Of a stretch of DNA of 64,000 nucleotides, positions 50,001-61,400 are shown piece by piece. This DNA is from Lantana camara (taxonomy: Eukaryota > Streptophyta > Magnoliopsida > Lamiales > Verbenaceae), in NCBI GenBank assembly GCA_037501455.1, contig CM074860.1, positions 41,922,501-41,986,500 on the forward strand. Direction: 5' to 3'. The position numbers and the translations under genes were made by a program. A model generated the notes under the pieces. That model did no database searches. It was not told the origin of the DNA and worked only from the letters and a program-made list of their open reading frames with translations. Each line of letters starts with the position of its first letter. Positions within the stretch are counted from its first letter, which is position 1.

Positions 50001-51181
50001 AGGGGAGGGGATGCCGACGGCAATGAGGGAAAGGAGGGAGAGAGGAGTGCTTGTTAACACAAGACTTTGAGCAAGGATTCAAATTCCATGAGAGGGGTAT
50101 ATATAGGTGTGAAGAAGCCCCTCACCTTGCAATTAGAGATGGCTTAAGGGTAGGAGAGCAAAACAAGAGTTCATCCACTTGTATCTTCTAGAAGCTTTAG
50201 GGATTAAGAAGGTAAAAATGGGCTGCTGGGGGTAATTCTGTAATTTCGTCCCCCAAGGCTCAAGGATAAGTGGCTGGAAGTATAACCATTCCGACGGCAA
50301 GAAAATTAGCTTCGAAACGCATATTCATTCATCGAAATCGGATTTACCGTTGGAAAGATACATTAGTTTTAGTGAATAAAAGTTTTGAGCTCGAAACTCG
50401 ACACGAATGAAAAACGACTTTCTAGAATGATTTTCAAGTCCGGATTGCTTCTAAAATTCAAGAAATAAATCGAGAAGCATTTTGAGTCCAAAATCGACTA
50501 TAAAACGTTTTACCGTTAAAAAGTTGAAAACGTAGAGTGAATAGTGAATCCTCACGTACGAACGTACGCTTCAAAATTTCAAGCTAGGGTTTGAATCAAA
50601 AGTTGTAAAACATCTCAAAAATCTTGAAATAGCTTAAGTAGTGCAAACCCGAAGAGAAAACATTTTCTGAATGAAAACCGTTCGTAAAAGGAATAGTAAA
50701 CTAGGCAAAAACGTTTTCAATAAAACATAGTTCCGGAATGGATTTCCAAGCCAAGAATAATTTCAAAAGACTCGTCTCGACTCAAGGATCGATTCGACTG
50801 TAACTTGGGTCGAAAAAGGTATCAGAATCAAAAGCTCATTTTCTGATGAATAGTAACTTTGGTCGGTAAGTTCCAAAAATACCCTTATGGCTCAAGAAAG
50901 ACTTTCTGAGCTCAGGAAATAAGTTCGAATGATTGGGAAACATGTATGATGAACCTCTAGGGTTCGAGTAGCAATATGAACAAGGTAGGCTCGGGTTATG
51001 AATAGTAAACTGAATCAAAGGTCAAGAATTCCCCCTTAAAGCATGTCAGAACATATACGAGCACAAAGTTCATGTAAGAATGCAATGCATGATGATTCAA
51101 AAAGTTGGATCACGGTCTATAAACGCTTTACCACTGCCTTAACTTACTGTTTTCATCCAGGCCCTGTTTTGGGCTGTTACA
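47093..51181 (-). repeat. Family E 5' LTR (4089 bp)
   Basis: It matches the 3' LTR throughout. Its inner end reads TCTAACG where the 3' LTR has TGTAACG. TATA-like TATATATA lies at 50098-50105. No gene. Confidence 0.93.
47617..47633 (-). other. Conserved LTR hairpin, family E 5' LTR
   Basis: TTAGTC-AAAAG-GACTAA, identical to the 3' LTR copy. Confidence 0.58.
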
Positions 51182-52288
51182 TTAACCCTGCTCCAATCAA
51201 CCTACCCTTCCAAATGAGTTTTACCCTACATCTTCAGATATCGGACCGGTCTTCTTCATGGTCCATGTCTCCTTCTATAATTTGGTGAAACCCCTTGAAA
51301 TCTAATAACCTTTTTGATTAATAATCACAGCCTTCTTAATGAGTTCTTTCCCAACCGGGTTGTGATCATCGGTTCCCAAAAATTTGGATTAATCTCTTCG
51401 TGGATCATTTCCTCATCCCTTCACCCTCTTAGAGCCATTAAGTGCGCATTAAATTTCGGTTCACCCAAATTTCTAATCGACGGAAAACTTCCTTGATACT
51501 TCTTGAGATTCAATTCAAGTCTTTCCATAGTTACTTCTTTATGATTCCTTCCTTCTCAAATTTCTTCTAACTCATTATGGAAAACGACTAGCGATGTAGT
51601 AGGGTTTTACTTTGTTAAGTGATGTCCAAACTCCTCCAATACTTAGTCAAATTACTCTCTATGGTTGCCATCACGAACATATTAATTTGATTTAATTTCT
51701 GTTCCCTGAGGCGATTTAATGGTCTCGCAGAAGCTCTTCCATAATTCCATTATTTCCCAAAATTTAATTCCATGTGTAGAAATGCTCAACAACCATCTCC
51801 TCAATATCCTGTGGTGGCCTTCAATACGAACTTAATACTTGACGCCCAGTTGAACGGTTTAACCGTTAAACTCTTTTAGTTATTTCCGATCACCACCATT
51901 AAGACTTCCAGGTCTTCTTTAATTCGCAATTCTGTTATTCCTACTAAGATATTTCTTTGAGCACCACTTCAATATTCCAATTTGTTTCTTGGTCGTACTC
52001 TCCCCCTTAAATTTCTATTGTCACGTGTTGAACTCCATCGTTTCTTCTTTTGTCGAAATTCTGGATGAATAATTTCCATTAGGGAGGATTTAATCAGAAG
52101 GGCAACCCTAAAGTTTTGCCTTTCAACTTCTCTTCTACTTCGCTTGATGTCCAAAACCCCTTTCCTATTCTTGTCTGATCCAAACACCCCGCAATCAACT
52201 CTAATCTTGCTTCTCTTTATGAATTCCCGTTTCCATTAACCTATCCCTCACTTGAAATTGTTTATTCTCCCGATATCACCTTCCTTGT
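51182..52288 (-). other. Family D 3' untranslated stretch, right part
   Basis: It begins with TTAAC, the right TSD copy of E. It is pyrimidine-rich on the plus strand (purine-rich in D orientation), with no domain recognised and only short ORFs. It ends where element G starts; CTTGT (52284-52288) would be the left TSD of G. Confidence 0.5.
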
Positions 52289-52735
52289 TGTAGCACCCGA
52301 GCGTGAGGTACCACATCCCCCGCACCGGGACCCGACCCGTATATGAAATGGAAGTCCATACACGTACCAAGTCCACGGCGAACGGGGACACAACACACAC
52401 ACTATGCTAGGCGGGACTAACCCTTAAACCAATCAACTCAAGATAACATAAATTCAGAGTTAAAATAATACGCGGAAGTAAGATTAACATAGTATATATA
52501 TAGTGAGCCACCAAGCTCCAAAATAGATATACAAAAGCATTCCACTATTCAACGGCGCTCATGGCCTACAAAAAGCATAACGCTCCAAGAAATACTAAGA
52601 TCAAATACAAAAGTAATGAGAGTATGAATATATGAGACTGAAAAGAAGTGCTAAACATAAATGCAAGACCTAGACGAATGTATTCCCGCCTAACACTCCT
52701 ATACCTGCACAGAACTCACTGAAACAAAACGGGTT

Positions 52736-52752
52736 CAGTCCAAAAGGGACTG
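52736..52752 (-). other. Conserved LTR hairpin, family G 3' LTR
   Basis: CAGTCC-AAAAG-GGACTG. The TCCCGCCTAA box lies at 52684-52693. Confidence 0.58.
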
Positions 52753-53868
52753 GTGGGTATAAAACAGGCATAAGATATAATATCGCATAAATTAAACATA
52801 TACATGCAAGCCCTAATCCGGTGTGAAGTTTGATAAGAATTACCAAGTGGTCAAAACAAAAGGAAACATCAACGGGATTACGACGTTCATATTCATTCAT
52901 AATTATTCATAGGGTTTCAAGCTCGGCGAGTGAGCGTGCATAATCTCCAACCAACACCTTGTGTATTCATATTCCTAGTTTCATTGGTTTTCATACATAT
53001 CATATTTGTACACAATCATACGATTCATAATCATACATATACACCTTTTCCCTCCAAGTGGTGGACGGGTTTGCAGGACCCGACCACCGGTCCATACATA
53101 GGCCAGAGGGGGTACATGAATCCCCCAAAGGCACTCAGCTCCCATTCCCCGCTAATCTCCTAGCGGGGTCCGATATCACCGTTCTTGGTTGGAACTAACA
53201 CATGGGATCCCTGTCGGCCCTTGCCTCCCCCGGATAGCCACATGTATTAAGTTCCAAGGCCCGTGAAATCATAACAATCATATCTCGCCAAAACATAGGG
53301 TAGGATTCTCAAAAGAAGGTTATACGTTCACAATCATTTACTCGAGAAAAGACTCAATATATATATAATCATATTACTTTGGCTTAAAACCTTTCACATA
53401 GGGAGATATATCGGGTCGTTTTATCTAAATAGAAGAGAAACCCACCTGAAACCGACAAAAGAAGACACAAAAGCCTCACTGAGCGGCCTCGTCTCCAACA
53501 GGAACAAAATCTGTGCAAGGAAGGTGAGGTCAGACTCAATATGACCAAATAAGACGCTCGGCAATGCAATGATCATGATATGAATATATAAAAGATAAAA
53601 TTATGTTCATGTGCACTATTAATACTCTTAAATTATATATTCAAGTCATTCAATTAATCGTTCAATTCATTCGAGCTCATAATTCCACACTTTCAAGCAC
53701 ATTGATTCAAGAACTTCATATAGAATCGAAGCACAAATTAAATCACATTCAAATTGGAACAAACAATTACATATATTCAATTAAATCAAATAACACTTAA
53801 TACATATCCAATATATACAAACACACGCATGTACAGTAGCATGCAACAAAATGCATGAGAATCAGAGG

Positions 53869-54079
53869 GTGACACACCCGTGTCACCGAAATGCACTAAG
53901 CCGTGACACCCCCGTATCACGGTACAGCGGAAAAACATGCATGAAAATAAGGTGACACGCCCGTGTCACAAAACAAGGCAAACCGTGACACCCCCGTGTC
54001 ACGGTACAGAAAATCAGCCCAACCACGCATGCACCCCCGTGTCACGCTGAGCAAGGCAAAAGTGACACGCCCGTGTCAC
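53869..54079. repeat. Cluster of GTGACAC-N4-GTGTCAC palindromes
   Basis: About six dyads, three of them GTGACAC(A/G)CCCGTGTCAC (near 53869, 53953 and 54062), two CGTGACACCCCCGT(G/A)TCACG, and one half site near 54030. The place in the LTR is similar to the A, B and D clusters but the sequence is unrelated. Confidence 0.8.
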
Positions 54080-55071
54080 TGTGGGTAACAGAATAAAAAA
54101 AGAGCAGTTTTCGGACAGCAACAACACCAACCAAAACACCAAATTTTCAATCAACAAATGCAACCAAAACTTGAATAAACATGTGACCATACTTAAAACA
54201 CAATAAAATCTAGCATATATACTCATATCATGCATTGATCATCAAGAATCTATCAAATGAAACCCATATGCTCACTCATGCTTCCAAGTCCAAACTTCAC
54301 AAGATAATTGCATACAACTTGAGCTCAAAGTTCCTAAACATATTTCCACTAGCAATTACATATATTAACCAATTCGTAGCCAAGCCCTATCAATCACATA
54401 AATCCAAGAATTTCATCAAAGTTCCAAAGATACCTCAAATGGAAGAAATGGAAGAAGAGAAGAAGAGATGATGTTGATGATGCTTGATTGATCACAAAAC
54501 TCACAATTATGATGCTCGTAAGAAGAAATCTCCCACCACTTTGGCAAGGGTTTGATCGGTTGAACAAGGAAGGAGGAGCAAATGCGTATGTAATGTATGT
54601 ATGAAAGAAAGGAAGAAAGGAACGTAATATGCTGCTTGCATCAAGAAGAAAGGGCCAAATTTGCTATTAAGTCCCTCCATTATTTAAGTTATGCAATTGA
54701 AACCTCAAGCTTTTGAAATGTAATCAATTAAATCCATGCGATTAGATCCTCAAATTCCATGAAATGCTCAATTAAGGTCATAACGAAATTAAGTCAAAAT
54801 CGGGAAATTGATTCACGTTGCAATCAAGTTCGAATGAAGCAATAAATATCAAGTTGTAAAGAATTCACAAAATACTTAACATTAAATACGTACACAATTA
54901 ACAGATATATATATATATATATATATATAATTATATCAATAATAAATAAAGGAGATAACATTTAATACATTTAAAATAGAATCAACTATATAATCACGTA
55001 AAATAATTATTTTGCGCAATTAGGTAAACAATTACATCATACCTGTACAGCCGAATTATCGGGGCATCACA

Positions 55072-55089
55072 CCCTCTCCCCCTTAAAAG
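55072..55089 (-). other. Polypurine tract, family G
   Basis: On the minus strand this is CTTTTAAGGGGGAGAGGG next to the LTR start TGTGATGCCCC. Confidence 0.85.
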
Positions 55090-56243
55090 AATCCATCCTC
55101 GGATTCATTGATTGCTCGGAAACAGCTCAGGATGAAACTTCTTCATCTTATCCTCCGTTTCCCACGTGGCCTCTTCCGTCTTATTGTTTCTCCATAATAC
55201 CTTAACCAGTGGGATTCGCCGGTTTCTTAATTCTTGAAATTTTCGACCCAAAATCTTAACCGGTTTCTGAACGAAGGTGAGATTAGGTTCAATTTCTACC
55301 TCTTCCTCGGTTAGGATCTCGGTTTCATCCGGATAATATTTGCGAAGTTGTGAAACATGAAATACATTGTGGATTCCCGTCAAACTCGGAGGTAGATTCA
55401 AGCGATAAGCCGTGTCTCCATGATAGGAATCAGAATGATGTGAATCATGATGAACCGCGGCCATATCTTGTCCCAAATGAAGAGCTGGACCGATCCACAA
55501 ATCAAGAAGATAGCATACAAAAGGAACAAAGTTATGGTGGTCCAATTACAAGAGCTCGGGCCAAAATTATCCAAGAGGAAGTTGGAAATCTCTTAAACCA
55601 ATTTGCTCAAACTGGACTCCAACCTTCGAGATGGGCTGCTGAACCAAATTCAGAATACTTCAATGTTTTTATGTCCAATTCCTAAAGTCCAAAGTGTGGA
55701 AATGATGTAATTCGGCCCTAAGCCTATTATAGTATTATTTGGGCCTTTATTTTATCATTATTTAGCTGCATATTAGTTTATTTAAGCCCACTTTTGTAAG
55801 CCTTCATGGCAAGTGGCGGGAATAGCTTGTGTCCTTTAGTATTCTAGTGTCTCTTAGGTTTCCATGCATGCATCTTTATATTCCGGCCTTGTAGTTCGAA
55901 ATATTCAGTCAAAAAATGAATGAATTGTGATTCAAGTGAGTTATACTCACAAGTTCTTAGTTGAACGACACCGGAGTTTCAAACCTCCACCGGATAATGT
56001 CATTTCCCGACTCATTATAGTCGACGGGGTGCATTACTTATCAAATCTGATAGTGTTGGTTCCTTGCTCATTATAGCAAACGGGTCACACTCCTATAATT
56101 CAAATCTGATAGTGTTGGTTCCTTGCTCATTATAGCAAACGGGTCACACTCCTCTATTTTAACCTTGAAGTGGACGATCGAAAATCAAGAACTCCAAGTA
56201 TTGGTATAGGGTTTCACGGCAAGTACGTGGAGTTCGTATCATT

Positions 56244-56256
56244 TGGTATCTAGAGC
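56244..56256 (+). other. Primer-binding site, family T
   Basis: TGGTATCTAGAGC, the tRNA-iMet PBS with one extra base, 2 nt after the LTR. Confidence 0.75.
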
Positions 56257-56756
56257 TTAGGTTTCCATCCAAGGTTATGTATCCGTATCTTTTATCTTTT
56301 GTATAATTTCTTTTCATTATTGTTATATTGCTGCAAAAAATCGAAAAAGGCAAAAAAACCGTAACAAAAAAAAAAACGAAAAAAAAAAAAAAAGAGAGCA
56401 GCATTGTTTCAGTCATTTTCTTTGTAATCTCAAATCATAAGTCATGTGGATTTGTTTGTTTGTATCTTTTTAGTTGTAACAGTTCGTTTGTGACAATTTT
56501 AGCACCCTTATCATTCATCTTAAGGGATTATTTAGTTGAGGAATTTGAAACTTCTTGTGACTTTGTTCAAAGAATTGAGAGTAAGGAATGTGAAAAGGGA
56601 GGAAAAAAAAAAAAAAAGAGAAGTTGAAAAGAAAGAAAAAAAGAAGGAAAAAAAAAATTAGAAAAAACGAGAAAGAAGACAACTTTGGTGTATTTCATTT
56701 TGGGTTTTAGATCTACTTTGAGAAATAAAAGGGGCTATTTGTTTTGTGAGATGACT

Positions 56757-57068
56757 ATCTTGATCCAGATTCGAGGACGAATCTTTTTTCAAGAAGGGGA
56801 GAATGATAGGAATCAGAATGATGTGAATCATGATGAACCGCGGCCATATCTTGTCCCAAATGAAGAGCTGGACCGATCCACAAATCAAGAAGATAGCATA
56901 CAAAAGGAACAAAGTTATGGTGGTCCAATTACAAGAGCTCGGGCCAAAATTATCCAAGAGGAAGTTGGAAATCTCTTAAACCAATTTGCTCAAACTGGAC
57001 TCCAACCTTCAAGATGGGCTGCTGAACCAAATTCAGAATACTTCAATGTTTTTATGTCCAATTCCTAA
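56757..57068 (+). pseudogene. Polyprotein C-terminal tail running across the purine tract into the 3' LTR
   Basis: An open frame (open from 56685) reads QIRGRIFFQEGEND just before the purine tract and continues in the LTR with DEPRPYLVPNEELDRS, YGGPITRARAKIIQEE and SNS-stop. GPITRARAK-type tails close the polyproteins of many plant Ty3/gypsy elements. This is therefore the surviving 3' end of an ancestral pol, with the last 90 or so codons encoded in the LTR. The same tail is read in the other T LTRs (16554-16853, 55350-55685, 58186-58431). Confidence 0.75.
56791..56803 (+). other. Polypurine tract, family T
   Basis: AAGAAGGGGAGAA directly before the 3' LTR TGATAGGAATC. Confidence 0.88.
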
Positions 57069-57624
57069 AGTCCAAAGTGTGGAAATGATGTAATTCGGCC
57101 CTAAGCCTATTATAGTATTATTTGGGCCTTTATTTTATCATTATTTAGCTGCATATTAGTTTATTTAAGCCCACTTTTGTAAGCCTTCATGGCAAGTGGC
57201 GGGAATAGCTTGTGTCCTTTAGTATTCTAGTGTCTCTTAGGTTTCCATGCATGCATCTTTATATTCCGGCCTTGTAGTTCGAAATATTCAGTCAAAAAAT
57301 GAATGAATTGTGATTCAAGTGAGTTATACTCACAAGTTCTTAGTTGAACGACACCGGAGTTTCAAACCTCCACCGGATAATGTCATTTCCCGACTCATTA
57401 TAGTCGACGGGGTGCATTACTTATCAAATCTGATAGTGTTGGTTCCTTGCTCATTATAGCAAACGGGTCACACTCCTATAATTCAAATCTGATAGTGTTG
57501 GTTCCTTGCTCATTATAGCAAACGGGTCACACTCCTCTATTTTAACCTTGAAGTGGACGATCGAAAATCAAGAACTCCAAGTATTGGTATAGGGTTTCAC
57601 GGCAAGTACGTGGAGTTCGTATCA

Positions 57625-58450
57625 TTCAAACCTCCACCGGATAATGTCATTTCCCGACTCATTATAGTCGACGGGGTGCATTACTTATCAAATCTGATAG
57701 TGTTGGTTCCTTGCTCATTATAGCAAACGGGTCACACTCCTATAATTCAAATCTGATAGTGTTGGTTCCTTGCTCATTATAGCTAACGGGTCACACTCCT
57801 ATAATTCAAATCTGATAGTGTTGGTTCCTTGCTCATTATAGCAAACGGGTCACACTCCTCTATTTTAACCTTGAAGTGGACGATCGAAAATCAAGAACTC
57901 CAAGTATTGGTATAGGGTTTCACGGCAAGTACGTGGAGTTCGTATCATTTGCTCCTTTAGTATTCTAGTGTCTCTTAGGTTTCCATGCATGCATCTTTAT
58001 ATTCCGGCCTTGTAGTTCGAAATATTCAGAATTCAAAGAGACAAGCTATTCCCGCCACTTGCCATGAAGGCTTACAAAAGTGGGCTTAAATAAACTAATA
58101 TGCAGCTAAATAATGATAAAATAAAGGCCCAAATAATACTATAATAGGCTTAGGGCCGAATTACATCATTTCCACACTTTGGACTTTAGGAATTGGACAT
58201 AAAAACATTGAAGTATTCTGAATTTGGTTCAGCAGCCCATCTTGAAGGTTGGAGTCCAGTTTGAGCAAATTGGTTTAAGAGATTTCCAACTTCCTCTTGG
58301 ATAATTTTGGCCCGAGCTCTTGTAATTGGACCACCATAACTTTGTTCCTTTTGTATGCTATCTTCTTGATTTGTGGATCGGTCCAGCTCTTCATTTGGGA
58401 CAAGATATGGCCGCGGTTCATCATGATTCACATCATTCTGATTCCTATCA
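57625..58450. repeat. Rearranged T LTR fragments, partly inverted
   Basis: 57625-57947 equals the last 264 bases of the T LTR plus one extra 59-bp unit. 57950-58030 is a shorter direct fragment, then orientation flips near 58035 and 58038-58450 is an inverted LTR 5' part ending CCTATCA. The breakpoints show little homology. Confidence 0.8.
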
Positions 58451-61400
58451 CTCCAATTTTCTCAAGAATCTCATACGGACCCAGATAACGAGGATGCAAT
58501 TTACCTCCTTTTCCAATCCTCGAAAATCCTTTTCGTGGCGAAGCTTTCAGAAACACCCTATCACCAACCTCAAACTTAAGATCCTTTCTTCGCCGATCCG
58601 CATAACTTTTCTGTCTATCTTGAGCTGCTTTCATTCTTTGCTGAATTATCTGAACCTTGTCAATCGCTGCCTGCACGACTTTAGAAGGCTTCTCTTTCTT
58701 TTCCCCTCGTTTTACTCCCTCTTGTTTTGTCCAATTCCATTCTTCAAGGTCGAAGAATAAGGGAGATCTACACTTTCGTCCATAAAGGGCTTCATAAGGT
58801 GCCATTTCTATCGAAGCTTGAAAACTGTTATTATAGGCAAACTCAATTAAAGGCAACTGTTCGTTCTATGAATTCGAAAAGTCCAATGCACACGCTCTCA
58901 ACATATCCTCCAAATACTTGATTAATCTCTCCGACTGGCCATCTGTCTGAGGATGGAAAGCTGTGCTGAATTGAAGTCTTGTTCCCAGGTTCCTTTGCAA
59001 TTCTTGCCAAAACCTAGAAGTAAACCTCGGATCTCGATCTGACACAATACTGACCGGCACACCATGAAGTCGAACAATCTCGTCAACATACTTCTTTGCC
59101 AACTTAGGTACCTTATCCGACATCCGAACAGCCAGAAAATGTGCCGATTTCGTTAATCTATCCATGATCACCCAAATCCCATCAAGACCACCCCTCACTC
59201 TAGGAAGGCCTGAAATGAAATCCATCGCCACCTGTTGCCACTTCCATTCTGGAATAGGTAACGGTTGAAGTAGCCCTGATGGCTTCTGATGCTCGGCTTT
59301 CACGGTTTGACAAGTTAAACAATGTCTTACAAAATTTATTACATCCCTTTTAAGTCCATTCCACCAGTAGAACTGCTTCAAGTCCTTATACATTTTATTA
59401 CCTCCGGGATGTATCGAATACCCTGAACGGTGAGCTTCTTCCAAAATAATCCTCTTCAATTCATCTGGAACCACAATCCTGTTCTTAAACCTTAAGAGTC
59501 CCGTATCATCAAATCCTATCAGGCACTCGGGATCCACCCTAGCTTTCTCAGCTAGTTTCCAAACCTCGGGATCCTTTCTCTGAGCCTCAATTAACCTCTG
59601 TTGAAGATCTGGTTGTACCGTAATATTCCGAATACTTGCTCTTAACTTGAAAGACTCAGATTCCTCTCCAACTTCCACTTCCACATTAGACACACTCGCT
59701 TTCCTGCTAAGTGCATCCGCGACCACATTAGCTTTCCCGGGATGGTATCGGATGGTACACTCATAATCCGCTAAAGTCTCCAATTTTCTCAAAGCAAAGA
59801 TCACTGCTGCTAACTCGAGATCGTGAGTGGGATAATTCTGTTCATGATCCTTCAATTTCCTTGAGGCATAGGCTATCACCCTACCCTTCTGCATCAAAAC
59901 ACATCCCAATCCTTCTTTCGAGGCATCCGTATAAACCATATATCCTTCCGTGCCTTCAGGAAGTGCTAGTACCGGTGCAGTGGTCAACTTCTCCTTCAAG
60001 AGTTGGAAATTCGCCTCACATGCCTCGTCCCACTCAAACTTAACTTCCTTCTTCGTCAACCGCGTTAAAGGAGCTGCAATCTTAGAGAAATCCTTAACAA
60101 ATCTTCGATAGTATCCAGCCAATCCCAAGAAACTCCTGATCTCGGAAGCATTCTTCGGACTCTGCCACTGAATAACAGTCTCTATCTTTGAAGGATCAAC
60201 TTCCACGCCTTTACTCGAGACAACATGACCTAGAAAAGCAACCCGGTCGATCCAGAACTCACACTTACTAAACTTCGCATACGACCGGTGCTCTCTCAAT
60301 GTCTCCAATACCAATCTGAGATGCCTTGCATGATCTTCCGGATTCTTCGAATAAACCAGAATACCATCGATGAAGATCACTACGAATTTATCCAAATAAG
60401 GCCGAAAAGTCCGATGCATCATATCCATGAATGCTGCAGGAGCATTAGTTAAACCGAAAGGCATTACTATGAACTCGTAGTGTCCATACCGGGTGTTGAA
60501 TCCTGTCTTAGGTATGTCCTCTTCCCGGATTTTCAACTGATAGTAGCCTTGCCTAAGATCCAATTTCGAATAAACTCCTGAACCTTGTAACATATCAAAC
60601 AAGTCCTCGATGTGGGGCAACGGGTATTTATTCTTGATAGTTCTCCGATTAAGCTCCCGGTAATCTATACACATCCTTAACGTTCCATCTTTCTTTTTAA
60701 CAAAGAGAACCGGAGCACCCCACGGAGAAGAACTCGGCCGAATATATCCAATCTTAAGTAATTCCTCTAGCTGAATTTTCAATTCCTTCAACTCCGCCGG
60801 AGCCATTCTATATGGAGTCTTAGAGTACGGTTCTGATCCCGGATATAAGTCTATAACAAATTCTATCTCACGATCCGGTGGCAACGAACCCAAATTATCC
60901 GGAAACACGTCGGGAAAATCCTTAACCATGATTGTGTCCTTAAACTTAATTTGATTCTTCGGCTTATTGAGAAGATAAGCAACGAATCCCATAGCCCCTT
61001 CTCTCACTAGCTTACGAGCTTCCATAAAAGATAAGAGTGGCACATCCTTCACTCCCACTTCACCAATCACCTCCTTCCCCAACTTAATCTTCTTCTTAAA
61101 GCAATCAACCTCGGCTCGATGCCGGTATAACCAATCCATCCCAAAGATTACCCCATATCTCTTCATAGACATTACGATGAAATCAGCTGGATAATCCTTC
61201 CCTTCTATCGAAACTGAACAACCCCGAACCACTTGATTCGTCTGCAAATTTCCTCCAAGAGGAGAACTCAAAAAATAATAAAGATTGGCACATAAAACAG
61301 GTAGGCACAGAGAAGCGCATAGATCACTAGATATGAAAGAATGGGTAGCACCCGGATCAAATAATGCATGAATGTTCGTGGTGTGAATGCATATGGTACC

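Larger units (their letters stand above)
29194..51181 (-). mobile_element. Family E Ty3/gypsy chromovirus, complete but interrupted
   Basis: Both LTRs, purine tract, gag-pol, an extra ORF and PBS are present between TTAAC duplications (29189-29193 and 51182-51186). The 3' LTR is split by element F after its first 63 bases. Without F the element is about 14.0 kb with 4.09-kb LTRs that differ by roughly 1% by eye, so it is a fairly young insertion. Confidence 0.93.
24863..52288 (-). mobile_element. Family D Ty3/gypsy element, 3' part (host of nested insertions)
   Basis: It starts with a 3' LTR (24863-28448), then a purine tract and a 3' untranslated stretch. That stretch is interrupted by element E (29194-51181), resumes at 51187, and is interrupted again by element G at 52289. 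No gag-pol of D is visible, and its remainder should lie right of the window. That 51187-52288 belongs to D follows from the TTAAC duplication of E, not from homology. Confidence 0.65.
52289..55071 (-). repeat. Family G 3' LTR (2783 bp)
   Basis: It runs from TGTAGCACCCGAGCG to GGCATCACA. A TATA-like AATATATATATAAT lies near 53356. It carries the GTGACAC palindrome cluster. Confidence 0.92.
55421..57624 (+). mobile_element. Complete non-autonomous family T element, 2.2 kb
   Basis: LTRs 55421-56241 and 56804-57624 are both 821 bp and nearly identical. The 562-bp internal region has a PBS-like start, poly-A/GA-rich sequence and a purine tract, but no gag or RT. It must move with proteins from another element. 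It is the parent type of the two solo LTRs and the palindrome. Confidence 0.93.
55421..58450. mobile_element. Family T insertion complex with two U3 outer ends
   Basis: CTCCA is duplicated at 55416-55420 and 58451-58455. Left to right: a complete plus-oriented T element (55421-57624), a plus-oriented LTR 3' fragment (57625-57947), a short LTR fragment (about 57950-58030), and an inverted LTR 5' fragment (about 58038-58450). Both outer ends are therefore the LTR start TGATAGGAATC. The single TSD suggests the rearranged molecule went in as one unit, or that later recombination occurred within it. Confidence 0.88.

Noticed and set aside
51314..52187. Short ORFs (60-72 residues) as genes in the D stretch
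   Set aside because: Each is short, has no recognisable domain, and lies in purine/pyrimidine-skewed sequence typical of element 3' regions.
56328..56700. Poly-A/GA stretches as a LINE or SINE tail
   Set aside because: They lie between a PBS and a purine tract inside a T element with two LTRs, so they are internal sequence.
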